Origin: JAZLIL01 sp045617405
GTDB lineage: Bacteria > Bacillota > Clostridia > Lachnospirales > Lachnospiraceae
NCBI GenBank assembly: GCA_045617405.1
Contig: JAZLIL010000070.1
Location: 1 to 48,708 of the forward strand
DNA length: 48,708 nucleotides
Reading direction: 5' to 3'
Shown piece after piece: positions 7,633 through 16,879 of the stretch (position 1 is its first letter; each line of letters begins with the position of its first letter). A program made the translations under genes and the position numbers. The notes beneath the pieces were generated by a model. It had not been told where the DNA came from and ran no database searches. It was given only the letters and a program-made list of their open reading frames with translations.

Positions 7633-9435
7633 TTACTCTTCAGTTCCTTCAAAGGTGTCCTTAAGCACCTTCCAGGTCGAAGTCTCCTCATCTCCGAGCT
7701 TCCATCCTGCGATACCGGCAAGATTTCCGTCTCGGATTGCCTCTGCCTTGCACTTTAACGACTCATTATCTTCAACCCAGACGGAATAAAGCTTCTTTAA
7801 AAGCCAGTACTCACAATAGTACTGTCCGGCACTTTCCTTCCATTCCTTTTTCAGTCCCTTTGACTTGATAAAGTTCCGACACTCGGGAAGACTCATCGTC
7901 TGCTCCACATAGACCAGATTTTTTCCGGACTCGTCCTTGTACTCTTTCCAAAGCCTTGTGTAGAAAGGTACTCCCATGATAATCTGCTTTCCGTCAACCT
8001 TTTCGAGAGTACCGTCGATTGCTTTCTTAAACCAGTCAAGACTCGATACGGAGCCTGACTCCTCGCTTCCGGCATAATGCTCGTCATATCCCATGATGCA
8101 CACATAGTCACAGACTTCACCCTGCTCCTTTAAGTCATAGTAGGCATTAAAGGGTTCGGGTGCGTAGTTGCAGACCGAAAGAACGATTTTCTTCAATCTG
8201 CACTGTACGGAAAGCTCTCGAAGGAATTCAACGAAATATGGCCCCGTCTCGGTGCTTAGCATCTCAAAGTCAATGTTGATACCGTCGAGATCAAATTCGT
8301 CGACATACGCCATCATGTTTGCAATCAGCTTTTCCCTGATGTCTGTGTGCCTGAGTACTTCAAGCGAATCTGCGGTTGTCGTGAACTTTCCGTCAACAGG
8401 GTCGTTCTTGAAGCATGCCCATACCTGATTGCCGTCTTCGTGTGCGCGCTCCATGTACGAAGCATTGGCAACACTCGACATATCTCCTTCGGTACCGATA
8501 AGATTGAACCATGTGGGAGAGAAGACGTTTACGATACGCTGAGACAAATCTCTGTGCTCTCTGTAGTAGCCTTCGCTTGCCCTTGTATAGAGAAGCTGCC
8601 ACCCAAGGTACACCGGCTCATCCATCAGAATATGTCTGTACTCGGGTGCTTTGTAGGTGCTCTTCGGTGTTACGTAGTATGTTTCGCTAAGACTCTTCCG
8701 GTTGACATATCCCCTGATTCCGTCGGCTGTCATGACCTTTATCAGACCCTTCTCCTGATCTCCGCCACCATCGACAATCATCAGCTCTTCGCCTTCCTCA
8801 ACCTCACTGAGAATCGGCTGATTTATGTCGCTTCCGCTTCTGATTGGCGTTGCCTTTGTCGTCTTGGCGTAGAGATACGCATCAAGCTTCTCGGGTCTTT
8901 TAGCCCTTGCGTCAAGCTTGTCCATCGGGATACCGCACGTGATGATGACTCTGCAGGGATCGTTTTCAATCCGAAGCTTCATATCCGCATTATCGGCAAG
9001 GTGCTCGATTGAAAGATAGACCGTATCGTTTTCGTACAGACAGTACGGGAATTTGATCGGATTCTTTGTCCCGTTAATCACTTCATACTTCTTGCCTGCG
9101 GGAATCTTAATCACCTCGGTCGGTGTCGTGTAGATAAGCTGAGTATTCTCCTTATCCCAGAAAAATCTGTGGTTAAATTTGGAGGTCACAACATCAAGCG
9201 TAAAGTAGGGATGCCCATCCTTTACATAGGCGTAGTCCTCACTCAGTACGCCGTCGTAGATAACGACTCCCGTTTTATCGTCAATTGAGTAGTACTCAGA
9301 AAGGCTCATCGTCTCCGAAGAACCCGCAAATTTTGCCATAATCATTTTATAAACGGAGGCACCTCCGACCGCGAGGAGACCGAGAACGATCACCACGGAG
9401 ATCAGAATGCCGATTGCTCTTGCCTTCTTACTCAT
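7633..9435 (-). CDS. Membrane-anchored or secreted glycoside hydrolase family 18 protein
   Basis: A 600-residue envelope protein of the spore or cortex hydrolase (YaaH/YdhD-like) class. A short cytoplasmic basic tail and one hydrophobic segment (about 8-28) anchor or export it. Residues 50-180 resemble the copper-amine-oxidase-like N-terminal domain found in Clostridia, about 185-250 look like a bacterial SH3 domain, and about 265-590 form the GH18 barrel. The catalytic motif reads DGINIDFE, with the proton donor at Glu391. Peptidoglycan or another beta-1,4-linked GlcNAc polymer is the likely substrate. The ATG at 9435 has AGGAG 8 nt upstream; an earlier in-frame start would add 11 residues without a good ribosome site. 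Confidence 0.85.
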   Translation of the reverse strand: MSKKARAIGILISVVIVLGLLAVGGASVYKMIMAKFAGSSETMSLSEYYSIDDKTGVVIYDGVLSEDYAYVKDGHPYFTLDVVTSKFNHRFFWDKENTQLIYTTPTEVIKIPAGKKYEVINGTKNPIKFPYCLYENDTVYLSIEHLADNADMKLRIENDPCRVIITCGIPMDKLDARAKRPEKLDAYLYAKTTKATPIRSGSDINQPILSEVEEGEELMIVDGGGDQEKGLIKVMTADGIRGYVNRKSLSETYYVTPKSTYKAPEYRHILMDEPVYLGWQLLYTRASEGYYREHRDLSQRIVNVFSPTWFNLIGTEGDMSSVANASYMERAHEDGNQVWACFKNDPVDGKFTTTADSLEVLRHTDIREKLIANMMAYVDEFDLDGINIDFEMLSTETGPYFVEFLRELSVQCRLKKIVLSVCNYAPEPFNAYYDLKEQGEVCDYVCIMGYDEHYAGSEESGSVSSLDWFKKAIDGTLEKVDGKQIIMGVPFYTRLWKEYKDESGKNLVYVEQTMSLPECRNFIKSKGLKKEWKESAGQYYCEYWLLKKLYSVWVEDNESLKCKAEAIRDGNLAGIAGWKLGDEETSTWKVLKDTFEGTEE

Positions 9436-9535
9436 ATAATAAACTCCTGTAAAATACTGATATACCAAATACGCTCGTTCATTTTATCACAGGATACAGC
9501 GTTTGTAAATCATGGCATGAGCGACTTGACGATTC

Positions 9536-9564
9536 GTTCTTCATGCTCTATAATCCAGATGTCA
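9536..9564 (+). promoter_or_regulatory. Promoter of the DUF1858 gene
   Basis: TTGACG (9536-9541) and TATAAT (9559-9564) are 17 bp apart, 26 bp before the ATG at 9590. Confidence 0.75.
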
Positions 9565-9589
9565 GTTCAATATTTACGGAGGCAACACT

Positions 9590-9805
9590 ATGATTAACGA
9601 AAATACAACAATCGGCGAGCTTCTAAAGATTAATCCCGAAGTGGCTCCCATTCTCATCAACATTGGAATGCACTGTCTCGGCTGCCCTTCAGCTCAGGGC
9701 GAAAGCATCGGCGAAGCAGCAATGGTTCACGGCATTGATCCCACATCTCTTGTCGGGCTCATCAACAATTTCCTCGAAGCTTCACCCGCTACGGTAAAAG
9801 AGTGA
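9590..9805 (+). CDS. Small DUF1858 domain protein
   Basis: A 71-residue protein matching the DUF1858 (ScdA/hybrid-cluster-associated) fold: an N-terminal TIGELLKINPEVAPIL helix region, then GMHCLGCPSAQGESIGEAA, where two Cys two residues apart (HCLGC) precede the second helix. In larger proteins the domain is fused to redox or di-iron modules; alone it is common in anaerobic Clostridia and its biochemical role is not known. It is monocistronic: its own consensus-like promoter and GGAGG site lie upstream and a strong terminator downstream, and it is the only plus-strand gene between 3.9 and 25.5 kb. Confidence 0.85.
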   Translation: MINENTTIGELLKINPEVAPILINIGMHCLGCPSAQGESIGEAAMVHGIDPTSLVGLINNFLEASPATVKE

Positions 9806-9869
9806 TTGTACCGCAATCCTCCGGCCGCCGGCCGATCGGATAATCAAAAATGAAACAGGCCTAAGGCAG

Positions 9870-9908
9870 AAAACCCCGGTAAACGAAATCGTTTTCCGGG
9901 GTTTTTTT
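9870..9908. terminator. Terminator between the DUF1858 gene and potD
   Basis: AAAACCCCGG (9870-9879) pairs with CCGGGGTTTT (9896-9905), with seven Ts on the plus side and four As before the stem. It can end transcription from both converging genes. Confidence 0.88.
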
Positions 9909-9951
9909 GTCATTCGACTTGTTTTTTTTGCAAAGAGCACTTCTTTGTCCG

Positions 9952-11028
9952 CTAGTTTGAAGCCTTTACCTTGATCCACAGCTCTGAGAGCTTCTTGCGG
10001 AGCTTCTCGCTGTCGCAGTAAACCTCATCCTTTTCATAGGTTCTCGGAAGATATGCTTCGTTTTCGTAGAAATCTCCGTCTTCTGCCGAAAGATCGGCAA
10101 GAACCTCTGCATTTGAAGAAGGATAACCTACAGTCGCCGAATTGTCATATGATGCATCATATGTGAGAACGTAGTTGATAAACTCATGAGCAAGCTTGGG
10201 ATTCTCAGCGTTCTTCGGGATAACCATCGAATCGCACCAGGTGTTTGTTCCCTCTGCCGGGAGACAGAAGCCCATGTCCTCATTCTCTGAAAGAATGGTA
10301 GCCGCATCACCGCTGTAAACAAGTGCAAGGTCCTTGTTTCCGTTCATCATGAAATCGATTACTTCATCGGTTACATATACAGGATCCATTGTCTTGTTGA
10401 AATCAACGAGCCAGTCAAATGCCTCCTGAATCTCGTCATCATTTTCCGAATTCATTGAATAACCGAGTGCCTTGAATGCAACCATGAAGCCGTCACGCTC
10501 CGAGTCGTACATGAAAACTCTTCCCCGGTAATCGGGATTTCTCATAATCTCGTAGCCCTGCTCCTCAATGAGCTCCTCAGGCACATTTTTCCTGTTATAT
10601 ACAATACCTACCTGACCTCCGAAATAGGGAACAGAGTAGTCATTGTTTTTATCAAACGCAAGATTTAAAAGACTGTCGGCAAGATTTGACATGTTGGGAA
10701 TAAGACTCTTGTCGATCTTTTGCAGCATGTCCTCGTTAATCATTCTCTCGATCATATAATCTGAGGGAACAAGTACGTCGTATACGTCACCTGCTGCAAG
10801 CTTTGTGTACATCATCTCGTTGGAATCGAAATACTCTACGATGACTTTGACACCGAATTCCTTCTCGAAGTTGCTGATGAGGTTCTCACCCATATACTCG
10901 CCCCAATTGTAGAGCTTAAGGGTGTCCGAACCGTACTTCTCAACAGCGCCATCCTCTTTGCTGCTGCCGCATCCAACTAAGGTGAGCAGCATGAGCACAA
11001 TCATTAAACCAAGTCCAATCTTCTTCAT
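9952..11028 (-). CDS. potD: Spermidine/putrescine-binding lipoprotein PotD
   Basis: A 358-residue solute-binding protein of the polyamine ABC importer. The N-terminus has a hydrophobic signal and a lipobox LVGC with Cys at about residue 20, so it should be lipid-anchored outside the membrane. The mature part shows the PotD/PotF pattern: LYNWGEYMGENLISNFEKEF, YDVLVPSDYMIERM, VPYFGGQVGIVYN, and LVYSGDAATI further on. It is the last gene of the potA-potB-potC-purF-like-potD run, 28 bp after the purF-like gene, and ends before a shared terminator. The polyamine preferred is not decidable from the sequence. Confidence 0.93.
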   Translation of the reverse strand: MKKIGLGLMIVLMLLTLVGCGSSKEDGAVEKYGSDTLKLYNWGEYMGENLISNFEKEFGVKVIVEYFDSNEMMYTKLAAGDVYDVLVPSDYMIERMINEDMLQKIDKSLIPNMSNLADSLLNLAFDKNNDYSVPYFGGQVGIVYNRKNVPEELIEEQGYEIMRNPDYRGRVFMYDSERDGFMVAFKALGYSMNSENDDEIQEAFDWLVDFNKTMDPVYVTDEVIDFMMNGNKDLALVYSGDAATILSENEDMGFCLPAEGTNTWCDSMVIPKNAENPKLAHEFINYVLTYDASYDNSATVGYPSSNAEVLADLSAEDGDFYENEAYLPRTYEKDEVYCDSEKLRKKLSELWIKVKASN

Positions 11029-11056
11029 TTTTTCTCTCCATTCTTACGTTTATTTT

Positions 11057-12463
11057 TTATTCCTCTCCGTTCCAGCAATATGTGCAAAGATTTTCCGGAG
11101 GTATACCAACGGCTGACAGCATGTCGTCAAGCCGGTTGTATCGAAGTGATGTGAAGTTCAGCTCTTTCCTGATCTCCTCAAGCATATTTTCATACTCGGG
11201 TGTTTCGGGATCGCAGTACTTCTTTAGGGTTTCGTCGCTGACGTCTTCTCCCTCGAGCTTTGCGATAATTCTTCTTGTAATAAGATCCATCTCGGACGTC
11301 GAGCGGGAAAAATTAAGGTACTTGCAGCCGTACATAATAGGCGGGCAGGCGGGTCTGATGTGAACCTCCTTTGCTCCGCTCTTGTAGAGAAACTCAGTGG
11401 TCTCTCCGAGCTGTGTTCCTCTGACTATTGAATCATCAATAAGCAAAAGCTTCTTGTCCTTGATAAGATCGTGAACAGGAATCAGCTTCATCTTGGCAAT
11501 AAGGTTTCTCTTCGACTGAATCGTCGGCATAAATGACCTCGGCCAGGTGGGTGTATACTTTACAAAAGGTCTCGAGAACGGCTTCTTTGATTTGTTTGCA
11601 TAGCCGATTGCATGTGCAAGACCGGAATCCGGAACGCCGGCAACAATGTCAACATCAGCACTGTCACGATCAGCCATCTTCTCACCGCAGCGGTACCGCA
11701 TCTGTTCTACACTTATTCCTTCATAGAAGCTTGAAGGATAACCGTAGTAAATCCAGAGGAAAGTGCAGATCTTCATATCCTTACCGGGTGCAAGAAGTGT
11801 CTTCACACCCTTCTCGTCAATGACGACAATTTCGCCGGGGCCAAGCTCCCTTACAGGAGTGTATCCCAGATTTAAGAAGCTGAAGCCTTCAAAGGCAAGG
11901 CAGGTTGCATTGTCCTTTCTTCCGATGGCAACCGGAGTACGACCGAGTTTATCGCGCATCGCGTAGATGCCCTTTTCGGTCATCAGCATAACGCTCATGG
12001 AGCCCTCGATTACATCCGCAGCCCGCTTCAGTCCCGCAATCAGATTGTCTTCCTGATTGATGATTGCGGCAACAAGCTCGGTTGCATTTATCTCTCCGCC
12101 GCTCATCTCGAGAAAATGCGAGTTTCCCTTCTCAAAGATGGCCTCCACAAGTTCATCCTTATTGTTGATCCTGCCCACTGTTGTAATGGCAAAGGTGCCG
12201 TGATGCGATCTTACAATAAGGGGCTGGGGTTCATAATCTGAAATGCATCCGATTCCCATCTTTCCCTTCATTGACTGAACATCCTTGTCAAACTTTGTCC
12301 TGAAGGGTGAATTCTCGATATTGTGGATTGCACGCTGAAAGCCGGTCTCCTCAAGCACTACCATTCCACCCCTTCGTGTTCCGAGGTGAGAATGATAATC
12401 GGTACCGAAAAACAAATCAAACACACAATCTTCTGCTGATACTACTCCAAAAAAGCCGCCCAT
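11057..12463 (-). CDS. PurF-like amidophosphoribosyltransferase homologue without nucleophile Cys
   Basis: A 468-residue protein with the PurF layout: an N-terminal class II glutamine amidotransferase fold (about 1-230) and a C-terminal phosphoribosyltransferase domain carrying a clear PRPP-binding motif, LLLIDDSIVRGTQ. The N-terminus reads MGGFFGVVS. In PurF proper a Cys follows the removed Met or propeptide and attacks glutamine; here Gly takes that place and the nearest Cys is at residue 13. RRGGM and related amidotransferase positions remain. Glutaminase activity is therefore doubtful, while PRPP use remains plausible. The ATG at 12463 follows AAGGAG. It sits between potC and potD in one transcription unit, not with other purine genes. 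Confidence 0.8.
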   Translation of the reverse strand: MGGFFGVVSAEDCVFDLFFGTDYHSHLGTRRGGMVVLEETGFQRAIHNIENSPFRTKFDKDVQSMKGKMGIGCISDYEPQPLIVRSHHGTFAITTVGRINNKDELVEAIFEKGNSHFLEMSGGEINATELVAAIINQEDNLIAGLKRAADVIEGSMSVMLMTEKGIYAMRDKLGRTPVAIGRKDNATCLAFEGFSFLNLGYTPVRELGPGEIVVIDEKGVKTLLAPGKDMKICTFLWIYYGYPSSFYEGISVEQMRYRCGEKMADRDSADVDIVAGVPDSGLAHAIGYANKSKKPFSRPFVKYTPTWPRSFMPTIQSKRNLIAKMKLIPVHDLIKDKKLLLIDDSIVRGTQLGETTEFLYKSGAKEVHIRPACPPIMYGCKYLNFSRSTSEMDLITRRIIAKLEGEDVSDETLKKYCDPETPEYENMLEEIRKELNFTSLRYNRLDDMLSAVGIPPENLCTYCWNGEE

Positions 12464-12539
12464 GAGATGCTCCTTTCCATGGTGTATATATTATTTCAAG
12501 ATCGCCGCGGGATATGCCCCGCACCAATCAAGCCTTTCA

Positions 12540-13409
12540 TTACTTTCCCTGCTGTTTGCTCCACCTGTCGACAAATGCGGGAATGACATTTCCAAGGATA
12601 AGGGAAACGGTAATAATAACTATCATCAGTGTTGACAGCGCATTGATTGAGGGATTGATACGCTTTGACATGGTGTAAACGGTAATCGAAATGTTTGAAA
12701 CTCCGTTTCCTGTTACAAAATATGAAATAACAAAATCATCGATTGACATCGTAAACGCAATCAGCGCTCCGGAGATAATGCCGGGCATGATCTGGGGAAC
12801 AATGACCTTGGTAAGTGCCTGCCAGGGTGTTGCTCCGAGATCCATCGCCGCCTCGGCAAGGTTGGGGTTCAGGGACCGAAGCTTTGGCATTACGCTCAGG
12901 ATTACATACGGAATACAAAACATTATATGCGCAAGCAGTAAAGTAATAAAGCCCTTTTTTACATGAATTGCACTGAACAGCATCAAAAGGCCGATACCGG
13001 TTACAATATCCGGGTTCATAACAGGAAGCTGATTGACCTGTTCCACAATATTTCTGAGGATTCTCTTTGATTTGGAAAGACCGATGGCTGTGATGGTGCC
13101 GACTACCGTTGAAATTGCGGTTGCGAGAACAGCAATCAGAATAGTATAGAGCACGGACTGCATCATTGTCGAATCCGAAAACATCTTGTCATACCATCGA
13201 AGAGAAAAGCCTTCAAATTTAGTAAGTGACCTGCTGTCGTTAAAGGAAAAGATAATCGTGTAAAGAATCGGTGCATATAAAAAGATCATTAACACAATCA
13301 TTCCCGCCGTGCTTCCGGCACGGCTCTTCTTTCTGTTTACTCCGAGGGAAGCCCGGTCGGGGTTGCTCTTTTGACTGACTTTTCCCGTCAGTATATTCCT
13401 TTTTGCCAT
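12540..13409 (-). CDS. potC: Polyamine ABC transporter permease PotC
   Basis: A 289-residue inner-membrane permease with about six hydrophobic segments. The first follows a basic cytoplasmic tail of about 35 residues (rich in Lys and Arg) that is longer than in E. coli PotC. The EAA-type loop that contacts PotA is seen as AAMDLGATPWQALTKVIVPQ. It is 16 bp after potB and carries AGGAGG before its ATG. The 76 bp that follow, up to the purF-like start, contain no obvious terminator. Confidence 0.93.
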   Translation of the reverse strand: MAKRNILTGKVSQKSNPDRASLGVNRKKSRAGSTAGMIVLMIFLYAPILYTIIFSFNDSRSLTKFEGFSLRWYDKMFSDSTMMQSVLYTILIAVLATAISTVVGTITAIGLSKSKRILRNIVEQVNQLPVMNPDIVTGIGLLMLFSAIHVKKGFITLLLAHIMFCIPYVILSVMPKLRSLNPNLAEAAMDLGATPWQALTKVIVPQIMPGIISGALIAFTMSIDDFVISYFVTGNGVSNISITVYTMSKRINPSINALSTLMIVIITVSLILGNVIPAFVDRWSKQQGK

Positions 13410-13425
13410 ACGGGGCCTCCTTTCT

Positions 13426-14256
13426 CTAATTCTTTGCAGGCTCTGAAAGATCCGCCTTCTTCATAAAGAACATTGATATCATAATGATGATTACCATGAT
13501 AAGGGAAACAGCACTTCCGAAGTTCCAGTCACCTGAAGTCAGAAATTGTGACTCGATCATTGTTCCGACGAGCACGTACTGACCGCCGCCCAGAATCTTC
13601 GGAATGAAGAAGCTCGATACTGCGGGCAGAAAAACGAGAGTGATTCCGCTTATCACTCCGGGAAGCGACATGGGAAGCGTAATCTTCAAGAAGCACTGCT
13701 TTCTGTCGGCCCCAAGGTCTGCTGCCGCCTCAATGAGCGAGTAATCCATCTTGGCAAGCGAAGTGTAAATCTGAAGCACCATAAACGGAAGGAAGTTATA
13801 GACCATGCCGAGAATAACCGCAAACTCGGTGTACATCATCTTCACGGGTGCAATTTTGAATACCGCAAGGATGTTGTTGAAGATTCCGTCATCCTGAAGA
13901 ATTCCGACCCATGCATAGGTGCGGACCAGCATATTGATCCAGGTAGGAAAAGTAATCAGAAGAACCCAGCCGAGCTTTACCTTCTCTGAACACTTCGCGA
14001 TGAAATATGCGGGCGGATAACCGAGAATCACGCAGATTACCGTCGTGACAAAAGCAACGCGAAGCGATCTCCAAAGAACGTTCAGAAAATCCGTATCCCT
14101 AAAGAATCTTGCAAAATTATCGAAAGAAAACAGGAAATTGGTAACGGAATTGCCCTCAATCGTAAATGCATAGAGCACAATCAGGATCATCGGTGCAACA
14201 ACCATTATCGAAATCCACGCAACATATGGATATGCCATTCTTCTAAACTGTTTCAT
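13426..14256 (-). CDS. potB: Polyamine ABC transporter permease PotB
   Basis: A 276-residue permease with about six membrane segments and the PotA-contact loop AAADLGADRKQCFLKITLP. I chose the ATG at 14256 (protein MKQFRRMAYPYVAW) because GGAGG lies five bases upstream; an in-frame TTG at 14277 would overlap that site. It forms the channel with PotC. The gene lies 71 bp after potA. Confidence 0.93.
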   Translation of the reverse strand: MKQFRRMAYPYVAWISIMVVAPMILIVLYAFTIEGNSVTNFLFSFDNFARFFRDTDFLNVLWRSLRVAFVTTVICVILGYPPAYFIAKCSEKVKLGWVLLITFPTWINMLVRTYAWVGILQDDGIFNNILAVFKIAPVKMMYTEFAVILGMVYNFLPFMVLQIYTSLAKMDYSLIEAAADLGADRKQCFLKITLPMSLPGVISGITLVFLPAVSSFFIPKILGGGQYVLVGTMIESQFLTSGDWNFGSAVSLIMVIIIMISMFFMKKADLSEPAKN

Positions 14257-14327
14257 TATGTCCTCCGAAATAACCAAACATGCCTGATGATTCCCTTCCG
14301 GGACTCACCTTTCTGCTTTCCTGCCTG

Positions 14328-15911
14328 TCAGCCGATAACTTCCTGTTTCATGATGTGAATGTCCTCGGGAGTAAAGCTCAGGCCGACAAGCTCGCCCTGC
14401 TCATGCTTGTCTGTCGTGTCAACGCGGTACTCATACCCTTCTGTTCTGAACGTAACCGTATATGCTCCCTCCGTGATTGTCGCCGGATCGAAGTTGTAGA
14501 TGACATCGGTGATTGCTACAGGTGTGCCGAGTTCAAGATCCCATGCCGAGGCATTTGCCCAGGTCATCAGGTCCGTCTTAAGCGTCATGCTCTCCTGAAT
14601 CTCGTTTACCTTCTTGAAAAAGTTTACGGCGTAGATTTCCTCTCCGTATTCCTTGTTAACAACTCTGTTCTCGGCTTCAACAATCATGTTGACGGTGATC
14701 GATGTTCCGTTTGATGTTGAGAAGGTTACGGGATAACTGCCGAGCTCCTTCTCTATTTCATATGAAATACTGCTGATAGACAGGTACTCGTCGGTATCCG
14801 GATTCCAGGCCTGTGCATCGGCTCTTGCAACGATCAATGCATCATTGAGTTCATCAACATCCTCAAGATCGAGGTAGAAATCATTGGCACTGATCATCTC
14901 GCCTTCTTCCTCGTTTAAAACAGGCCTGTCCTCGGAAACGTACATGCGAACCTTGATTCCGGTTCCCGATTTTGTTTCTACAACCGTCTCGTAGTGTACG
15001 CCCTTAAACAGAACACTCTTTACTATTCCTCTCAAAAGCCCCTGGGTAGGCGATACTATATCAAGATCCTCCGGGCGAATGACCACATCGACATGCTCAT
15101 TCTTTGCAAAGCCGTAATCGACACAGTCAAATACCTTGTCTTCAAAGGATACCTTGTAGTCCTCAAGCATAACACCGTCTACAATGTTGCTCTCGCCGAT
15201 GAAACGCGCAACGTACCTGTTCTTCGGCTCGTTGTAGATGTCGGTGGGTGTTCCGATCTGCTGGATTTCTCCCTCTCTCATGACAACAATCTTGTCGGAC
15301 ATGGTCAGAGCCTCCTCCTGGTCGTGTGTGACGTAGATGAACGTAATTCCGACTTCCTGCTGAATCTTCTTGAGCTCATGCTGCATCTCTTTTCGAAGCT
15401 TCAAATCGAGCGCACCCAGAGGCTCGTCAAGAAGAAGAACACTCGGCTCGTTTACAAGGGCTCTCGCAATGGCAACTCTTTGCTGCTGACCGCCGCTCAT
15501 CTCAGTGATTCCACGCTTTTCATATCCCTCAAGACCAACCATCTTAAGCATTCTGAAAACCTTCTGTTCGATTACATCCTTCGGCTCCTTCTTGATCTTC
15601 AGGCCGAACGCAATGTTATCGTAGACATTCATGTGGGGAAACAGCGCATACTTCTGAAAAACAGTGTTCAGGTCACGCTGATAGGGGGGCACCTTGCTTA
15701 TGTCCTCGTTTTCAAAGATTATCGTACCCTCGTCGGGATCGAGAAATCCGCCGAGAATACGAAGAAGTGTGGTCTTTCCGCAGCCCGAAGGTCCGAGAAG
15801 CGTAACAAATTCGTTCTCGTAGATATCAAGATTGATGCCCTTTAACACAACCTGACCGTCAAAGCTCTTAACAATATTTCTAAACTGGATGAGTTTTTTC
15901 GTTCCTACCAT
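14328..15911 (-). CDS. potA: Polyamine ABC transporter ATPase PotA with a duplicated insert in its TOBE region
   Basis: The 527 residues are about 150 more than typical PotA. The ATPase part is complete: Walker A GPSGCGKT (40-47), signature MSGGQQQRVAIARA (138-151), Walker B VLLLDEP (158-164), switch His in VTHDQEEA (195-). The TOBE region starts at about 290 (GIVKSVLFKGVHYETVVET) and its usual last strand appears only at 507-523 (ELVGLSFTPEDIHIMKQ). Between them lie two related modules (about 331-413 and 414-500) sharing NxExGExIxAxxF, AxAW and YxVTFxT motifs. Such modules look like extracellular beta-sandwich repeats, odd in a cytoplasmic ATPase. ATG 15911 directly follows the ogg stop, with AAGGAG 10 nt upstream. 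Confidence 0.93.
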   Translation of the reverse strand: MVGTKKLIQFRNIVKSFDGQVVLKGINLDIYENEFVTLLGPSGCGKTTLLRILGGFLDPDEGTIIFENEDISKVPPYQRDLNTVFQKYALFPHMNVYDNIAFGLKIKKEPKDVIEQKVFRMLKMVGLEGYEKRGITEMSGGQQQRVAIARALVNEPSVLLLDEPLGALDLKLRKEMQHELKKIQQEVGITFIYVTHDQEEALTMSDKIVVMREGEIQQIGTPTDIYNEPKNRYVARFIGESNIVDGVMLEDYKVSFEDKVFDCVDYGFAKNEHVDVVIRPEDLDIVSPTQGLLRGIVKSVLFKGVHYETVVETKSGTGIKVRMYVSEDRPVLNEEEGEMISANDFYLDLEDVDELNDALIVARADAQAWNPDTDEYLSISSISYEIEKELGSYPVTFSTSNGTSITVNMIVEAENRVVNKEYGEEIYAVNFFKKVNEIQESMTLKTDLMTWANASAWDLELGTPVAITDVIYNFDPATITEGAYTVTFRTEGYEYRVDTTDKHEQGELVGLSFTPEDIHIMKQEVIG

Positions 15912-16790
15912 TTAATTAATTCTCCTTTCTGATCGTACGTTTGCCAGCTCGTAGGCAAACATCCACTGCTGCACTATTCCTCTGAATCCTTCGTATTGTC
16001 GGAACTCCCGCTCCGCTATCTCGCGGTAGTCCCTCTCCGTAAGCTCTTCCTTCGGTCTTCCGGTCCGGTTGAACTCGCGCGCCAGAATGTCTTTCATGTG
16101 GACATCGATGGGAAAGGCGTCTTTAAAGGCAAGACTAAAGAGGCACACGCAGTCCGCCACCTTCACGCCTACTCCGGGAAACCGCTGCAGATAATTCCGG
16201 GCTTCTTCATAACCCGACTGCCTGATTTTCCCGAGAAGCGCCCCGTCCTCGCAGACCATCCGGGCGGTACCGTAAATATACCTGTCGCGATAGCCGAGCC
16301 TAAGATCCTTAAGCCCGTCTAAGCCTCCCAAGACAATCTGTTGCGGTGAAGGAAAGCCATACCACTCATGCCTCTCATCAATATAGTGCTGACCGAACTT
16401 CCTGCACAGCCGCTCAACACATGCACGTATATTACTGATTTGTTTCTGCTGGGAGATGATAAACGAAATAAGCATCTCCCATAAATCCTGTCTGAGGATT
16501 CTGATACCTCCGCCATAATTGGCAGCAGCCGAAAGGAACCCGCTTCCAGGGTCAATTTTTCGCTTCATTCCACGGTAATCGGTTCCAAGATCAAAGTAGT
16601 CGTACCAGAAGTCGCAAAACTCCTCTTTCGAACAGGAAAACTCAAATTCTTCACCCTTCTGCCTGATTTCAAGATAACGAAAAGCGGCCCTGATGGAGAA
16701 TGTATCTCCATCAAGGCGCTCCATGCGGAAAATCTGTCCGCTGTTCATAATCTTTTCCAGGTCAAAATCCTGTAACGAAGTTGTGTACAA
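15912..16790 (-). CDS. ogg: 8-oxoguanine DNA glycosylase, OGG1 type
   Basis: A 292-residue base-excision repair enzyme removing 8-oxoG opposite C. The N-terminal OGG1-like beta domain covers about 1-100. The helix-hairpin-helix GPD part includes LISFIISQQKQISNI, then the hairpin FPGVGVKVADCVCLFSL with the catalytic Lys, and the catalytic Asp in AFPIDVHMKDI. This arrangement matches eukaryote-like OGG1 proteins common in Clostridia. The start is a TTG at 16790 with GGAGG 11 nt upstream, an imperfect spacing. Its stop abuts the potA start, so the two are probably co-transcribed; a functional link to polyamines is not established. Confidence 0.9.
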   Translation of the reverse strand: MYTTSLQDFDLEKIMNSGQIFRMERLDGDTFSIRAAFRYLEIRQKGEEFEFSCSKEEFCDFWYDYFDLGTDYRGMKRKIDPGSGFLSAAANYGGGIRILRQDLWEMLISFIISQQKQISNIRACVERLCRKFGQHYIDERHEWYGFPSPQQIVLGGLDGLKDLRLGYRDRYIYGTARMVCEDGALLGKIRQSGYEEARNYLQRFPGVGVKVADCVCLFSLAFKDAFPIDVHMKDILAREFNRTGRPKEELTERDYREIAEREFRQYEGFRGIVQQWMFAYELANVRSERRIN

Positions 16791-16879
16791 TGAATTCCAG
16801 CCCTCCGGTAAACTCTAACCGCTCATCTCCATTTTCGGATCGTTTTGCCAGCGCGAAACGGCTCCTTATTGTTCGCAAA

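Noticed and set aside
14994..15845. 283-codon open frame on the plus strand opposite potA
   Set aside because: Antisense to conserved ATPase motifs; no recognisable protein and no ribosome site.
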